Program-made: the position numbers and the translations under genes
NCBI GenBank assembly: GCA_041686935.1
Contig: JAWLCW010000003.1
Location: 124,001 to 188,000, forward strand
Reading direction: 5' to 3'
Length of the DNA: 64,000 nt
Origin: Mariniphaga sp041686935
GTDB taxonomy: Bacteria > Bacteroidota > Bacteroidia > Bacteroidales > Prolixibacteraceae
The notes under the pieces: model-generated
Told to the model about the DNA's origin: nothing
Database searches by the model: none
The model's input: only the letters and a program-made list of their open reading frames with translations
Shown here: positions 34,752 through 43,429 of the stretch, piece after piece
How the letters are laid out: every line of letters begins with the position of its first letter
How positions within the stretch are numbered: position 1 is the first letter of the stretch

Positions 34752-37268
34752 ATGAAGAAATTTTGGTTTTTCTTTTCTATCGCTATTCTCTTTTATTCCT
34801 GTAATCAAAATAAGGAGCAAAATCCCCGTGAACGCATCCGTTTTACCAAAGAGTGGAAATTTGCATTGAATGATTCCGAAGACTTTTCATCCCCCGGCAT
34901 CGATGATTCTGGCTGGCGAATTTTAAATTTACCACACGACTGGAGCATTGAAGGAAATTTCAGCCAGGACCATCCGGCAACTCCCGGTGGCGGAGCATTG
35001 CCCGGCGGAATTGGCTGGTACCGCAAAACCTTCAAACTTCCGGCCTCCGACGAAGGAAAACTTATTTTCATCGATTTCGACGGCATTTATCAGAAAGGCG
35101 AAGTGTGGATTAACGGCCACCGGCTGGGCATGCGACCTTTTGGTTACAGCTCCGTGCGTTACGAACTCACTCCGTACCTCAATTTTGGCGAAGAAGAGAA
35201 TGTGCTGGCCGTTAAAGTCGATAACTCCGAACAGCCCAATTCACGCTGGTATTCAGGCTCGGGAATTTACAGAAATGTGTGGTTGGTGAAAACAAACCGC
35301 ATTTTTGTCAGTCACTGGGGAACGTACATAACTACTCCCGATGTAAGCCACGAAAACGCCACCGTTTCGGTGCAAACCACCCTGGAAAACCGCTTGCCAG
35401 ATGCCACTAATTTGACATTAAAAACACTGATTTATAATCCGGATAATAATTTGGTTGCCGAAACTGAAACGGCGCATCCTTTTGGAACCGGCGAGAAAAA
35501 TGTTTATCAGCAAAATCTGAAAGTGGAAAATCCCGATTTGTGGAGCATCGAAAAACCGGCTTTGTACAAGGCGGTTTCCGAAATTTACAGTAACGGTGAA
35601 CTCACCGACATCTACGAAACCACCTTTGGAATCCGCAATTTTCATTTCGACCCGCTGGAAGGTTTTTTTCTGAACGGCGAACATGTGAAACTGTTGGGCG
35701 TTTGCCAGCATCACGATTTAGGTTGCCTGGGTGCAGCTATCAATACCCGTGCATTGGAAAGACAACTCGAAATTCTGAAAGAGATGGGCTGCAATTCTAT
35801 CCGAACCGCCCACAATCCGCCGGCCCCAGAGCTGCTGGAACTGTGCGACCGTATGGGATTTGTGGTGCAGAACGAAACCTTCGATATGTGGCGGAAACGG
35901 AAAACGCAATACGATTATTCGCGCTATTTTCCGGAATGGCACGAACGCGATTTGACCGACCACATTCTGCGCGACCGCAATCACGCTTCGGTAATGATGT
36001 GGAGCATTGGCAACGAAGTGCTTGAGCAGTGGGAACACGTGGAAGCCGATACTCTTAGCATCCAGCAGGCCAATCACCTGCTCAATTTTCAGAAGAATGT
36101 GGATGAAAGCGTTATCAGGTCGGGCGATATGTCGGTGAACTCGCTGCTGACCGCCAAACTGGCAAATATTGTAAAAGAGCTCGACCCAACCCGTCCGGTA
36201 ACTGCCGGCAGCAACGAGGTGAATCCCTGGAACAACCTGTTCAAATCGGACGCACTCGACCTGTATGGGTTCAATTACCACCATGAAAACTTTGCTGATT
36301 TTCCGGAAAACTATCCCGGAAAACCTTTTCTGGTGAGCGAATCCACCTCCGGGCTGATGACCCGCGGGTTTTACCAGATGCCGTCTGACAGCATGTTCAT
36401 CTGGCCCGACAGCTATCCGCCTACCGGCAAACCCTATGGAAACGATGAGCTTCAGTGTTCGTCATACGACAACTGCCATGTTCCGTGGGGTTCAACGCAC
36501 GAGGAGAGCTGGAAAATTGTGAAAAAATACGACCACATCGTCGGCACATACATCTGGACCGGCTTCGATTACCTGGGCGAACCCACACCTTACTGGTGGC
36601 CGGCGCGCAGTTCCTACTTCGGAATTATCGATTTGGCCGGATTTCCGAAAGATATTTACTACATGTACCAAAGCGAATGGACCGACAAAAACGTGCTCCA
36701 TGTTTTCCCGCACTGGACTGGTTGGGAACCAGGACAAACAATAGATATCTGGGCGTATTCCAGCGCACCGGAAGTGGAACTTTTCCTGAACGGCGAATCG
36801 CTTGGCTCAAAAACAAAAGGCCTGGAAGACCTGCACCTGATGTGGCGCGTTCCGTTTGAGCCGGGAACATTAAAAGCCGTTTCCCGCAAAGACGGAAAAG
36901 TGGTGATGGAAAAGGAAATCAAAACTGCCGGTGAACCTGTACAACTCAAAGCCACTGCCGACCGCAGCACTATTTCGGCTGATGGTTATGACTTGTCGTA
37001 CATCACTGTTGAAGTTTTGGATGAAACCGGCAATTTTGTACCAACTGCCGGTAATCTCGTTCAGTTTTCAGTAGAAGGAAATGCCGAAATTTTTGGTGTG
37101 GACAACGGAAACCCGTTAGGGCATCAAACGCTTAAGGGCACTGAAATAGATGTATTCAACGGGAAATGCCTAGTTGTGCTGAAAGCTGGTGAAAATCCCG
37201 GAAATGTTACGCTAACTGCTTCGGCTGATGGACTGAATTCAGTTGAAATAACGATTAAAATGAATTGA
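34752..37268 (+). CDS. Glycoside hydrolase family 2 lipoprotein (beta-galactosidase-like)
   Basis: 838 residues from the ATG at 34752. Lipoprotein signal MKKFWFFFSIAILFYSC (Cys at 17). Order: sugar-binding jelly roll (RFTKEWKFALNDSEDFSSPG, DDSGWRILNLPHDWSIEG), immunoglobulin-like domain, TIM barrel, then further Ig-like and DUF4982-type domains to the end. In the barrel the acid/base is Glu422 (MMWSIGNEVLEQ) and the nucleophile Glu530 (PFLVSESTSG); GCNSIRTAHNPPAPELLELC is the classic strand. GH2 members of this shape act on beta-galactosides or related plant side chains. It is cotranscribed with the GH97 gene 24 bases downstream. Exact substrate unknown. Confidence 0.93.
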   Translation: MKKFWFFFSIAILFYSCNQNKEQNPRERIRFTKEWKFALNDSEDFSSPGIDDSGWRILNLPHDWSIEGNFSQDHPATPGGGALPGGIGWYRKTFKLPASDEGKLIFIDFDGIYQKGEVWINGHRLGMRPFGYSSVRYELTPYLNFGEEENVLAVKVDNSEQPNSRWYSGSGIYRNVWLVKTNRIFVSHWGTYITTPDVSHENATVSVQTTLENRLPDATNLTLKTLIYNPDNNLVAETETAHPFGTGEKNVYQQNLKVENPDLWSIEKPALYKAVSEIYSNGELTDIYETTFGIRNFHFDPLEGFFLNGEHVKLLGVCQHHDLGCLGAAINTRALERQLEILKEMGCNSIRTAHNPPAPELLELCDRMGFVVQNETFDMWRKRKTQYDYSRYFPEWHERDLTDHILRDRNHASVMMWSIGNEVLEQWEHVEADTLSIQQANHLLNFQKNVDESVIRSGDMSVNSLLTAKLANIVKELDPTRPVTAGSNEVNPWNNLFKSDALDLYGFNYHHENFADFPENYPGKPFLVSESTSGLMTRGFYQMPSDSMFIWPDSYPPTGKPYGNDELQCSSYDNCHVPWGSTHEESWKIVKKYDHIVGTYIWTGFDYLGEPTPYWWPARSSYFGIIDLAGFPKDIYYMYQSEWTDKNVLHVFPHWTGWEPGQTIDIWAYSSAPEVELFLNGESLGSKTKGLEDLHLMWRVPFEPGTLKAVSRKDGKVVMEKEIKTAGEPVQLKATADRSTISADGYDLSYITVEVLDETGNFVPTAGNLVQFSVEGNAEIFGVDNGNPLGHQTLKGTEIDVFNGKCLVVLKAGENPGNVTLTASADGLNSVEITIKMN

Positions 37269-37292
37269 AAGAATAATTAAATACCATTGAAA

Positions 37293-39296
37293 ATGAAAAC
37301 AAAAACAATTCTGGGTTTTGTGCTGGCTGCTGTGTTGTTTGCAGCCTGTTCCGAAAAAATTACCCAAACAGAAATTTCTTCTCCGGAAAATAAAAACACC
37401 ATTCAGTTTGAACTGGTTGACGGCGTTCCGTACTATTCTGTAAAACATGGAGATGCAGATGTGATAAACCCGTCAAAAATGGGATTTGTGTTTAAAAATC
37501 AGGAAGAACTCACTTCCGGTTTTGAAATTATTGAATCCGAAATTTCCTCGTTTGACGAAACCTGGGAGCAGGTGTGGGGCGAAAAACGTTTTATTCGCAA
37601 TCACTACAATCAACTTGCGGTAACGCTTCAGGAAACAGCCGGCAAAAAACGAAAGCTGGAAATTCAGTTTCGTGCATTCGACGACGGGGTGGCGTTCCGC
37701 TACCTCTTTCCCGAACAGGGCATAACCGACAGCCTGTTTATTATGGATGAGGTGACTGAATTTAATCTGGCCCATGGTGGCGATGCCTGGTGGATTCCGG
37801 CATACCACGAGCAGCGGTACGAAAATCTGTTCACCAAATCGCCGGTTTCGGAACTGGATGTGGTGCACACACCGCTCACCATCGAAAGTGAAAGTGGATT
37901 GTATCTTTCGTTTCATGAAGCGAACCTGGTTGATTTTGCGTCGATGGTGCTGGAACAAACCGATGGGAATTCACTAAAATGCGACCTCGTTCCGTGGTCC
38001 GACGGCACGAAAGTGAAAACAACCGCCCCATTTAAAACACCCTGGCGAACTATCCAGATTGGCGAAACGCCGGGCGAGCTAATTACTTCCTATCTCATTC
38101 TGAACCTGAACGAACCCAACAAGCTGGAAGATACCTCGTGGATTCAGCCGCATAAATATCTGGGAATCTGGTGGGGCATGCACATTGGCAAATATACCTT
38201 CTGGGAAAGTCCGACACACGGCGCCAGTACCGAAAACTCGAAAATGTACATCGATTACTGTGCGGAACTTGGCGTGAGCCATCTGCTCATTGAGGGTTGG
38301 AACAAAGGCTGGACGCCGGCCTGGTACGAAAACGCCATGCACATGTTCAGTTTTACCGAAAGTACACCTGATTTCGATTATGATGAAGTGGTTCGCTATG
38401 CAGATTCAAAAGGGGTGAAAATCATCGGTTATCACGAGACCGGTTCCAATATCATCAATTACCTGAAACAGATTGACGACGGCATGGCCCTCTACCGTGA
38501 TTTGGGCATCAACGACATCAAAATTGGTCAGGTAGGTTCCATGCTCAACATGAAAGAGTGGCACCACGGGCAGTTTGGCGTAAATTACTACCGTTTTGTG
38601 ATGGATAAAGCTGCTCATTACAATCTGGCCATCAATTTTCATGAACCCATAAAAGATACCGGTGAACGCCGGACTTATCCGCACATGCTGTCGCGTGAGG
38701 GAGCCCGCGGCATGGAATACGATGCCTGGAGCGAAGGCAATCCGCCCGGACACGGTGTAATACTGCCGTTTACCCGTATGCTGGCCGGTCCGTTTGATTT
38801 TACACCGGGAATTTTTGACGTGCAGGTAGAACAGGGCTACGAGGGACGAAGAACGCATACCACGCTGGCAAAACAACTGGCCTATTACGTGACCATTTAT
38901 TCGCCCATTCAGATGCTGGCCGACCTGCCCGAGTACTATGTGGGCAACCCGGCGTTTCAGTTTTTGCAGGATGTGCCGGTTGACTGGGAAGACACCAAAG
39001 TGCTAAATGGCGAAATTGGTGAGTACATTACAACCGCCCGCAAAGACCGCCACAGCGACGACTGGTACATCGGAAGCACCACCAATGAAAAAGCCCGTGA
39101 ATTTGAGGTGGAACTGGATTTTCTGGAAGAAGGCGTAACATACGAAGCACAGATTTATGCCGATGCACCGGGAATTTCGTACCTGGAAAATCCTGAAAAA
39201 GTGGAAATTTCAACCATGGAAGTTACCCGAAATTTGGCTTTCCCCATCCGGTTGGCCGAAGGTGGCGGTATGGCTGTTCGGTTTAAAAAACTGTAA
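37293..39296 (+). CDS. Glycoside hydrolase family 97 lipoprotein, inverting (SusB-like) type
   Basis: 667 residues from the ATG at 37293 (MKTKTILGFVLAAVLFAAC, lipid Cys at 19). An N-terminal beta-sandwich (QFELVDGVPYYSVKHGDADV) precedes the (beta/alpha)8 barrel with YLGIWWGMHIGKYTFWES and VSHLLIEGWNKGW and a short C-terminal beta domain. Three carboxylates align with the SusB catalytic residues as I remember them: Glu382 in GYHETGSN, Glu451 in INFHEPIKDTGE, Glu469 in SREGARGMEYD. Keeping both base glutamates marks the inverting alpha-glucosidase-like branch rather than the retaining alpha-galactosidase branch. It is the second gene of the GH2-GH97 operon. Confidence 0.92.
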   Translation: MKTKTILGFVLAAVLFAACSEKITQTEISSPENKNTIQFELVDGVPYYSVKHGDADVINPSKMGFVFKNQEELTSGFEIIESEISSFDETWEQVWGEKRFIRNHYNQLAVTLQETAGKKRKLEIQFRAFDDGVAFRYLFPEQGITDSLFIMDEVTEFNLAHGGDAWWIPAYHEQRYENLFTKSPVSELDVVHTPLTIESESGLYLSFHEANLVDFASMVLEQTDGNSLKCDLVPWSDGTKVKTTAPFKTPWRTIQIGETPGELITSYLILNLNEPNKLEDTSWIQPHKYLGIWWGMHIGKYTFWESPTHGASTENSKMYIDYCAELGVSHLLIEGWNKGWTPAWYENAMHMFSFTESTPDFDYDEVVRYADSKGVKIIGYHETGSNIINYLKQIDDGMALYRDLGINDIKIGQVGSMLNMKEWHHGQFGVNYYRFVMDKAAHYNLAINFHEPIKDTGERRTYPHMLSREGARGMEYDAWSEGNPPGHGVILPFTRMLAGPFDFTPGIFDVQVEQGYEGRRTHTTLAKQLAYYVTIYSPIQMLADLPEYYVGNPAFQFLQDVPVDWEDTKVLNGEIGEYITTARKDRHSDDWYIGSTTNEKAREFEVELDFLEEGVTYEAQIYADAPGISYLENPEKVEISTMEVTRNLAFPIRLAEGGGMAVRFKKL

Positions 39297-39348
39297 GAAA
39301 CAAGAAAGTAAAAAAATGAATTGAATCAGTAATTAGCAACGCATTTTT

Positions 39349-40296
39349 TCAGAGCGGTTCAGTGCTTACCGGTTCAAGTTCATTCCCCCGGGTCTCTTTT
39401 TTAATCAGGAACATGAGCAGGAAAACCAGAGCCAGGCTGAGAATGGCTGCATACTGACTTCCTGAAGTGGCTCCGATTTCTTCCACACCGGGATTTAAAA
39501 CTTCTTTATCGATGAGATACATGGCCACAACTGCAAAGCCGTTGTTGAAAAAGTGGGCTACAATGGGCAGCCACATGGAGCCGCTCCAAACCAGCAGGTA
39601 GCCAAACAAAACACCCAGCAGCATGCGCGGTACAAACCCGTAAAACTGAATGTGCAGGGCGCTGAACAAAATGGCTGAAATCCAGATGCCCCAGTGATGA
39701 CTGCGGGTCCAGTTAGTAAAAATACGCTGTATTACCCCGCGGAACAGCAGTTCTTCGCCAATGGCCGGTAAAACGGCAATCATAACTATATTGAGCAGCA
39801 GTCCGCCTGTTGTTTCCACTTTTAAAAAAGCTTCGGTGAGTTCGGCAGCGTTTTCCTCGGCATTTTTCATCCAGCGCTCCATCCCTGCCAGAAATTCAGG
39901 GAACTCCATCCGGGTGTTCCATTCGCCGATGAAATTGATGAGCGGCAAGGCAAAAATTACCAGAACAGCCACCAGAAAAATGGAGGTGGAAGTTGCGTTT
40001 CGTTTCAAATAAAGGTATTCGGCAATTTTTCCGTGAAACAACCAGGCCAGAATAACCGGCGGTACGATAAACAGCCCGATGGACTGAACCACCTGGAAAT
40101 ATTTCAGTATGCGAATGCTTTCGGGGTCGCTTAAATCGCTGAGGGTGGGAATGCTCATCATGGAATCGAGGCCAAAAAGCGGAATGGCCAAAAGCATGGA
40201 AACCAGCAAAAAAGCCAGAAAACTTACCAAAATAACGAAAGCCGAAAACATCAGTTGCGGAAACGGTTTCATTCCCTGAAAAGCAGTAAAACCCAT
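39349..40296 (-). CDS. CPBP-family intramembrane metalloprotease
   Basis: 315 residues with seven or eight membrane segments (LMFSAFVILVSFLAFLLVSM, VVQSIGLFIVPPVILAWLF, SIFLVAVLVIFALPLINFIG and others). The active-site motifs of the Abi/CPBP family are present: EELLFRGVIQRIF (EExxxR) and ILFSALHIQFYGFVPRML (FxxxH), with WLPIVAHFFNNGFAVVAMYL carrying the last His. Relatives in bacteria are linked to bacteriocin immunity or to protein processing; eukaryotic Rce1 cleaves CAAX proteins. It is a single gene with its own promoter box, pointing against the GH97 gene. Confidence 0.92.
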   Translation of the reverse strand: MGFTAFQGMKPFPQLMFSAFVILVSFLAFLLVSMLLAIPLFGLDSMMSIPTLSDLSDPESIRILKYFQVVQSIGLFIVPPVILAWLFHGKIAEYLYLKRNATSTSIFLVAVLVIFALPLINFIGEWNTRMEFPEFLAGMERWMKNAEENAAELTEAFLKVETTGGLLLNIVMIAVLPAIGEELLFRGVIQRIFTNWTRSHHWGIWISAILFSALHIQFYGFVPRMLLGVLFGYLLVWSGSMWLPIVAHFFNNGFAVVAMYLIDKEVLNPGVEEIGATSGSQYAAILSLALVFLLMFLIKKETRGNELEPVSTEPL

Positions 40297-40313
40297 GGTA
40301 AACTATTTTGAGG

Positions 40314-40321
40314 CAAATATA
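40314..40321 (-). promoter_or_regulatory. -7 box of the CPBP protease promoter
   Basis: TATATTTG on the minus strand matches TAnnTTTG, 17 bases before the start codon at 40296. No -33 TTTG is visible. Confidence 0.4.
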
Positions 40322-40388
40322 ATGGAATTGCGGGATTAGGGAGGAAGGGGATGGAAAGAGATTTATGGGGAGTTGTGAAGAATGGTTG

Positions 40389-40513
40389 TGATTTATGATT
40401 TATTGAGATTAGGTTGAGATTTGTTGTGATTTATGGGGATTAGGTGGAGATTTATTGTGATTTATTGTTGAGAACCTACTGCTTAATCACCACCTAATCA
40501 CTACCTAATCACC
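40389..40513. repeat. Degenerate 31-base tandem repeat and 11-base inverted units
   Basis: Two 31-base units starting GATTTAT (40397-40427 and 40428-40458, 4 mismatches) are followed by a partial third at 40459 and preceded by a partial one at 40389. After 25 bases comes the same theme on the other strand: TAATCACCACC, TAATCACTACC and TAATCACC (40484-40513). GATTAGGTGG at 40438-40447 can pair with CCACCTAATC at 40490-40499. The block reaches into the last codons of the DUF1080 gene. It fills the 208-base gap between that gene and the CPBP gene. Confidence 0.7.
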
Positions 40514-41233
40514 CTCTCCTTCTTCCAACTCTCTGATTTTCAAATTCCTGAACATGGTCAATCCGCCGTGGTCCTGCAAACCGATGTGGCCGGACTTTGC
40601 AGCGCCGTAGTGGGGCATATCTTTCCATTTGCTGCTGGCTTTCAGTTCATACCATTCGTCGCTCCAAAGTTCGTATTCCACCACTTTTTTACCGTTCAGC
40701 CAATGTTCTACGTGCGGTCCGTTTACAATCAGCCGGGTTTTGTTCCATTCCTCCAGCGGAACCACCTTTGCACCTTTGGGTGCGTGCATGTCGTAGTTGG
40801 CGCCGGAGTACTGACTTTCTTTGAGTTGCGTTGGCCAGCCGTTGTCGTCAATAAGCTGGTATTCCGGACCTGTTTCGTAAATGGCGTTTACAATTCCTTC
40901 CTGCACATGGAAGAAAATTCCTGAGTTGCTTTCCGGCGCAATTTTCCATTCCAGGTACAACTCAAAATTCCGGTATTCCTTCTTGGTAATGATGTCGCCA
41001 CCATGGTCGGAACCCACACCAGAGTTATGCAACACTCCGTCCACAATTTTCCACCCGGTAACTGCGCCGCCGTTAAAGGTTTTCCAGTTTTCGAGCGATT
41101 TTCCGTCGAACAGCAATTCCCAGCCCCGGTCGATTTCTTTATTGGTAAGGGTGTTTATTTCGGAATCTTTTGGTACACAGCCCGCTGTGCCAAAAAGAAA
41201 AACTGCGAGTATGGAATAAATCAGGTGTTTCAT
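40505..41233 (-). CDS. DUF1080 (3-keto-disaccharide hydrolase-like) lipoprotein
   Basis: 242 residues. Lipoprotein signal MKHLIYSILAVFLFGTAGC (Cys at 19) and one concanavalin-like DUF1080 domain: GWELLFDGKSLENWKTFNGG, VLHNSGVGSDHGGDIITKKE, FELYLEWKIAPESNSGIFF, TGPEYQLIDDNGWPTQL and a final HIGLQDHGGLTMFRNLKIRE. Several members hydrolyse 3-keto-glucosides made by Gfo/Idh-type oxidoreductases. An oxidoreductase of that broad family is coded at 47.6-48.8 kb, but not next to this gene. The last codons (EGEGD) fall in the tandem-repeat block. It seems to be a one-gene unit. Confidence 0.92.
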   Translation of the reverse strand: MKHLIYSILAVFLFGTAGCVPKDSEINTLTNKEIDRGWELLFDGKSLENWKTFNGGAVTGWKIVDGVLHNSGVGSDHGGDIITKKEYRNFELYLEWKIAPESNSGIFFHVQEGIVNAIYETGPEYQLIDDNGWPTQLKESQYSGANYDMHAPKGAKVVPLEEWNKTRLIVNGPHVEHWLNGKKVVEYELWSDEWYELKASSKWKDMPHYGAAKSGHIGLQDHGGLTMFRNLKIRELEEGEGD

Positions 41234-41442
41234 TTTGGTATGAATTTTTTATACTTGAATTTCAGGCTAAAATTAAAGATTTGTTTTTACAAGTTAAAAC
41301 ATTGAGATAGAAATCAATAATTCTAATTCATTCCAATCATCGAAAATGTTTACACCAATCAGATATGCCCTGATTTTCAAAGTGATTCCCCAAAATGAAA
41401 AGCAAAGACATTTAAACAAGACTGATAATATCTCTTGTTGGG

Positions 41443-42156
41443 TTATTTTACAAGAAAATTGCCTTTTTTGTAAATACGCCGTGCCCAGTAAACAAAGGGC
41501 GTATCGGATGCGGCAACAATCCATTTAAGAAAATAGGTGGTTAAGAAAATTTCAAACAACAACTGTGTTTCAAACACACCGTAAAACGCAATTAACACAA
41601 AAACAGAACTGTCAATAAGTTGGGAAATCATGGTACTGAGGTTATTTCGCAGCCATAACTGATTTTCCTTGTGGAATCGTTTTTTCCACAGATGAAAGGC
41701 CCAAACGTCGTGACGCTGGGCAAGCAGATAAGCAGTTAAACTGGCCAGTGCAATGCGGGGCATGAGTTTAAAAATGGTGCTGGTTGCATCGTGTGTAATT
41801 AAAGCAAACTCATCGCCTTCCAAAGGTTTGAAATACAGAGCAATATTCATCAGCAACGTCATGGAAATAAGGCTAAAAAAGCCAATCCACACCGCCTTTT
41901 TGGCCTCCTGTTTCCCGTAATTTTCCGAAAGAATATCGGTAACCAGAAACGACGTGGCATATACAATGTTTCCCAGAGTGGCAGCCAGTCCGAACAACTT
42001 TACCGTTTGCACTACCTGAATGTTGGCCACAATTACCGAAACGGGAATCCACATAATGAGACCCCATTTGCCAAACAGTTTGTACGCTAAAATAATCAGC
42101 AGGAAATTTGCCAGCAACATGGCCAGCCATAACAATTCGTTTTGCATTTTTTTCAT
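41443..42156 (-). CDS. Queuosine precursor transporter (YhhQ/VUT family)
   Basis: 237 residues, six membrane segments (ELLWLAMLLANFLLIILAYK, WGLIMWIPVSVIVANIQVVQ, LISMTLLMNIALYFK and others). Family marks are VVQTVKLFGLAATLGNIVYATSFLVTDILSENYGK near residue 60 (quoted as two parts: VVQTVKLFGLAATLG and SFLVTDILSENYGK) and LRNNLSTMISQLIDSSVFVL near 170. YhhQ proteins take up preQ0/preQ1 or queuine for tRNA queuosine synthesis. Starts are possible at Met1 or Met4. The short leader holds a hairpin with features of a preQ1-I riboswitch, which fits the substrate. Confidence 0.92.
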   Translation of the reverse strand: MKKMQNELLWLAMLLANFLLIILAYKLFGKWGLIMWIPVSVIVANIQVVQTVKLFGLAATLGNIVYATSFLVTDILSENYGKQEAKKAVWIGFFSLISMTLLMNIALYFKPLEGDEFALITHDATSTIFKLMPRIALASLTAYLLAQRHDVWAFHLWKKRFHKENQLWLRNNLSTMISQLIDSSVFVLIAFYGVFETQLLFEIFLTTYFLKWIVAASDTPFVYWARRIYKKGNFLVK

Positions 42157-42184
42157 TTTTAGCCGCAGGGTTATGCCACCTGCG
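42154..42184 (-). promoter_or_regulatory. Leader hairpin of the queuosine precursor transporter, candidate preQ1-I-like riboswitch
   Basis: Read leftwards from 42184: CGCAGG, loop TGGCATAAC, CCTGCG, then GCTAAAA and the ATG start. The 6-bp stem closed by a loop ending AAC-CC and followed by an A-rich tail is the layout of class I preQ1 riboswitches. Loop bases CAT (42075+100, i.e. 42075 is not meant; they are at 42175-42173) can pair with the start codon AUG, or GCAU with the AUGC at the second Met, to close a pseudoknot over the initiation site. The loop is shorter than in known examples, so this is a candidate only. Confidence 0.4.
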
Positions 42185-42211
42185 AGATGTTCATACTTAT
42201 TTTTTCGGGCC

Positions 42212-42219
42212 CAAATGTA
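42212..42219 (-). promoter_or_regulatory. -7 box of the transporter promoter
   Basis: TACATTTG on the minus strand matches TAnnTTTG. The predicted transcript would start about 45-50 bases before the start codon, just long enough to hold the leader hairpin. No -33 box is visible; the box lies directly beside the end of the CBM9-like gene. Confidence 0.4.
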
Positions 42220-42220
42220 A

Positions 42221-43315
42221 CTAATTTTTAGAAATCCTTCCTTCGTGGTTGATTGTCAGTTTCAATCCTCCCGGAGCTTTTAATTCGGCAAAAAACTGGT
42301 TGCCGGTTGCTTGCATTGAAATAACAACATCCTTTTCCGGATTTTCAGGAAAATCAAGTTCATCCAGCGTTTGGGCGTACGTTTTGTTTTCGCTCTTAAA
42401 TTGAGTCTGCTTGTAGTACAAAAGCCAAAGGTACTCCCGGTATTTTTCATCAGCAGGCAAAGTAAACTCAATGGTTTTTTCTCCCACCTCATAAGTTGAA
42501 AACTGAAGGATTCCCCAACGCTCCGGGTAATGCATATTGATTACACCCACCGGACTCCAAACCCAGTTGTCTTCCGGCAGAATTCGTCCTGTGGCATCGT
42601 CTTTTTTACGAATATATTTTCCGTCAATAATCTCGGTTTGCCATTGCACCCGCGAAAAGTTGATGCTCCAGTGCGTTCCGTTTTCAGGTTTTTGCGCGTG
42701 AACTCCCAGTCTCAAATCGTGAAACGGAATGGCCATTTCAATGGTCCAGCTTTTATCGGTATCGCCTGGCTGATTTAACGTTCCGTCCAAAAATATGGCA
42801 CTCCGGAAACCGTCTGCATTCCACGAAATGAGCGGAATTCCTCCATTCCGGTAGGGTTTGGTCATAAATAAATCGAACAAAGTATTTTGCGCATTAATTT
42901 CAAATTCAAAATATTCATGGGTTGTCCGGTCGGGGTCGATAAAAACTTCAAAATCATTTTCATGATAAACAATCTGGTCGTGTTCGGTGTAATAGGCCCA
43001 AATGTGAGGTTCTGTCAGTTTGGCAAAAAGGTATAAGTTTTCATCATCCCACAACATTTTTATTTTTGTGGAATAAGTTGGCAATTTTTTGTTTTCGCCT
43101 TCAATGTCAACAAACAAATCTGTCCACTCTGCTTTCTCCCATGAATTCTCGTCGGCTTTTCCGTCAATTAAAATTACTTCAGGGGTTTTGTAAACCACAT
43201 AGCTTTTTTTGGTTTGAAAAAGATACTCCCAGCCATCGAAAAGGTTTTGGGCTTTCCCCTGAAAATCAACTAAAATGATTAAAAAAAGAGATGTTGTTAA
43301 TTTGATAAGATTCAT
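42221..43315 (-). CDS. Exported CBM9-like carbohydrate-binding protein
   Basis: 364 residues. A signal peptide (MNLIKLTTSLFLIILVDFQGKAQ) precedes a family 9-like carbohydrate-binding domain (about 45-275): VILIDGKADENSWEKAEWTD, KMLWDDENLYLFAKLTEPHI, HENDFEVFIDPDRTTHEYFE and WTIEMAIPFHDLRL. The last 90 residues are a separate region ending LKLTINHEGRISKN. Proteins of this type are found with glycoside hydrolases in Bacteroidota, often acting on plant cell-wall sugars. No catalytic motif is apparent. It is a single gene here and precedes the queuosine transporter by 64 bases. Confidence 0.88.
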   Translation of the reverse strand: MNLIKLTTSLFLIILVDFQGKAQNLFDGWEYLFQTKKSYVVYKTPEVILIDGKADENSWEKAEWTDLFVDIEGENKKLPTYSTKIKMLWDDENLYLFAKLTEPHIWAYYTEHDQIVYHENDFEVFIDPDRTTHEYFEFEINAQNTLFDLFMTKPYRNGGIPLISWNADGFRSAIFLDGTLNQPGDTDKSWTIEMAIPFHDLRLGVHAQKPENGTHWSINFSRVQWQTEIIDGKYIRKKDDATGRILPEDNWVWSPVGVINMHYPERWGILQFSTYEVGEKTIEFTLPADEKYREYLWLLYYKQTQFKSENKTYAQTLDELDFPENPEKDVVISMQATGNQFFAELKAPGGLKLTINHEGRISKN

Positions 43316-43429
43316 CTTTCAATGTTTGTAAAATTCTGTAAACAGTTTTTAACCGGTTCGTTCACTGCTAAAAATAGAATTTTTCCCCGGTTGTTTCTTT
43401 TACAAAAACGAAAAAATTAACTGACCCCA

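Noticed and set aside
42161..42184. Leader hairpin of the queuosine transporter as an intrinsic terminator
   Set aside because: No U-run follows the stem; the start codon comes directly after an A-rich tail.
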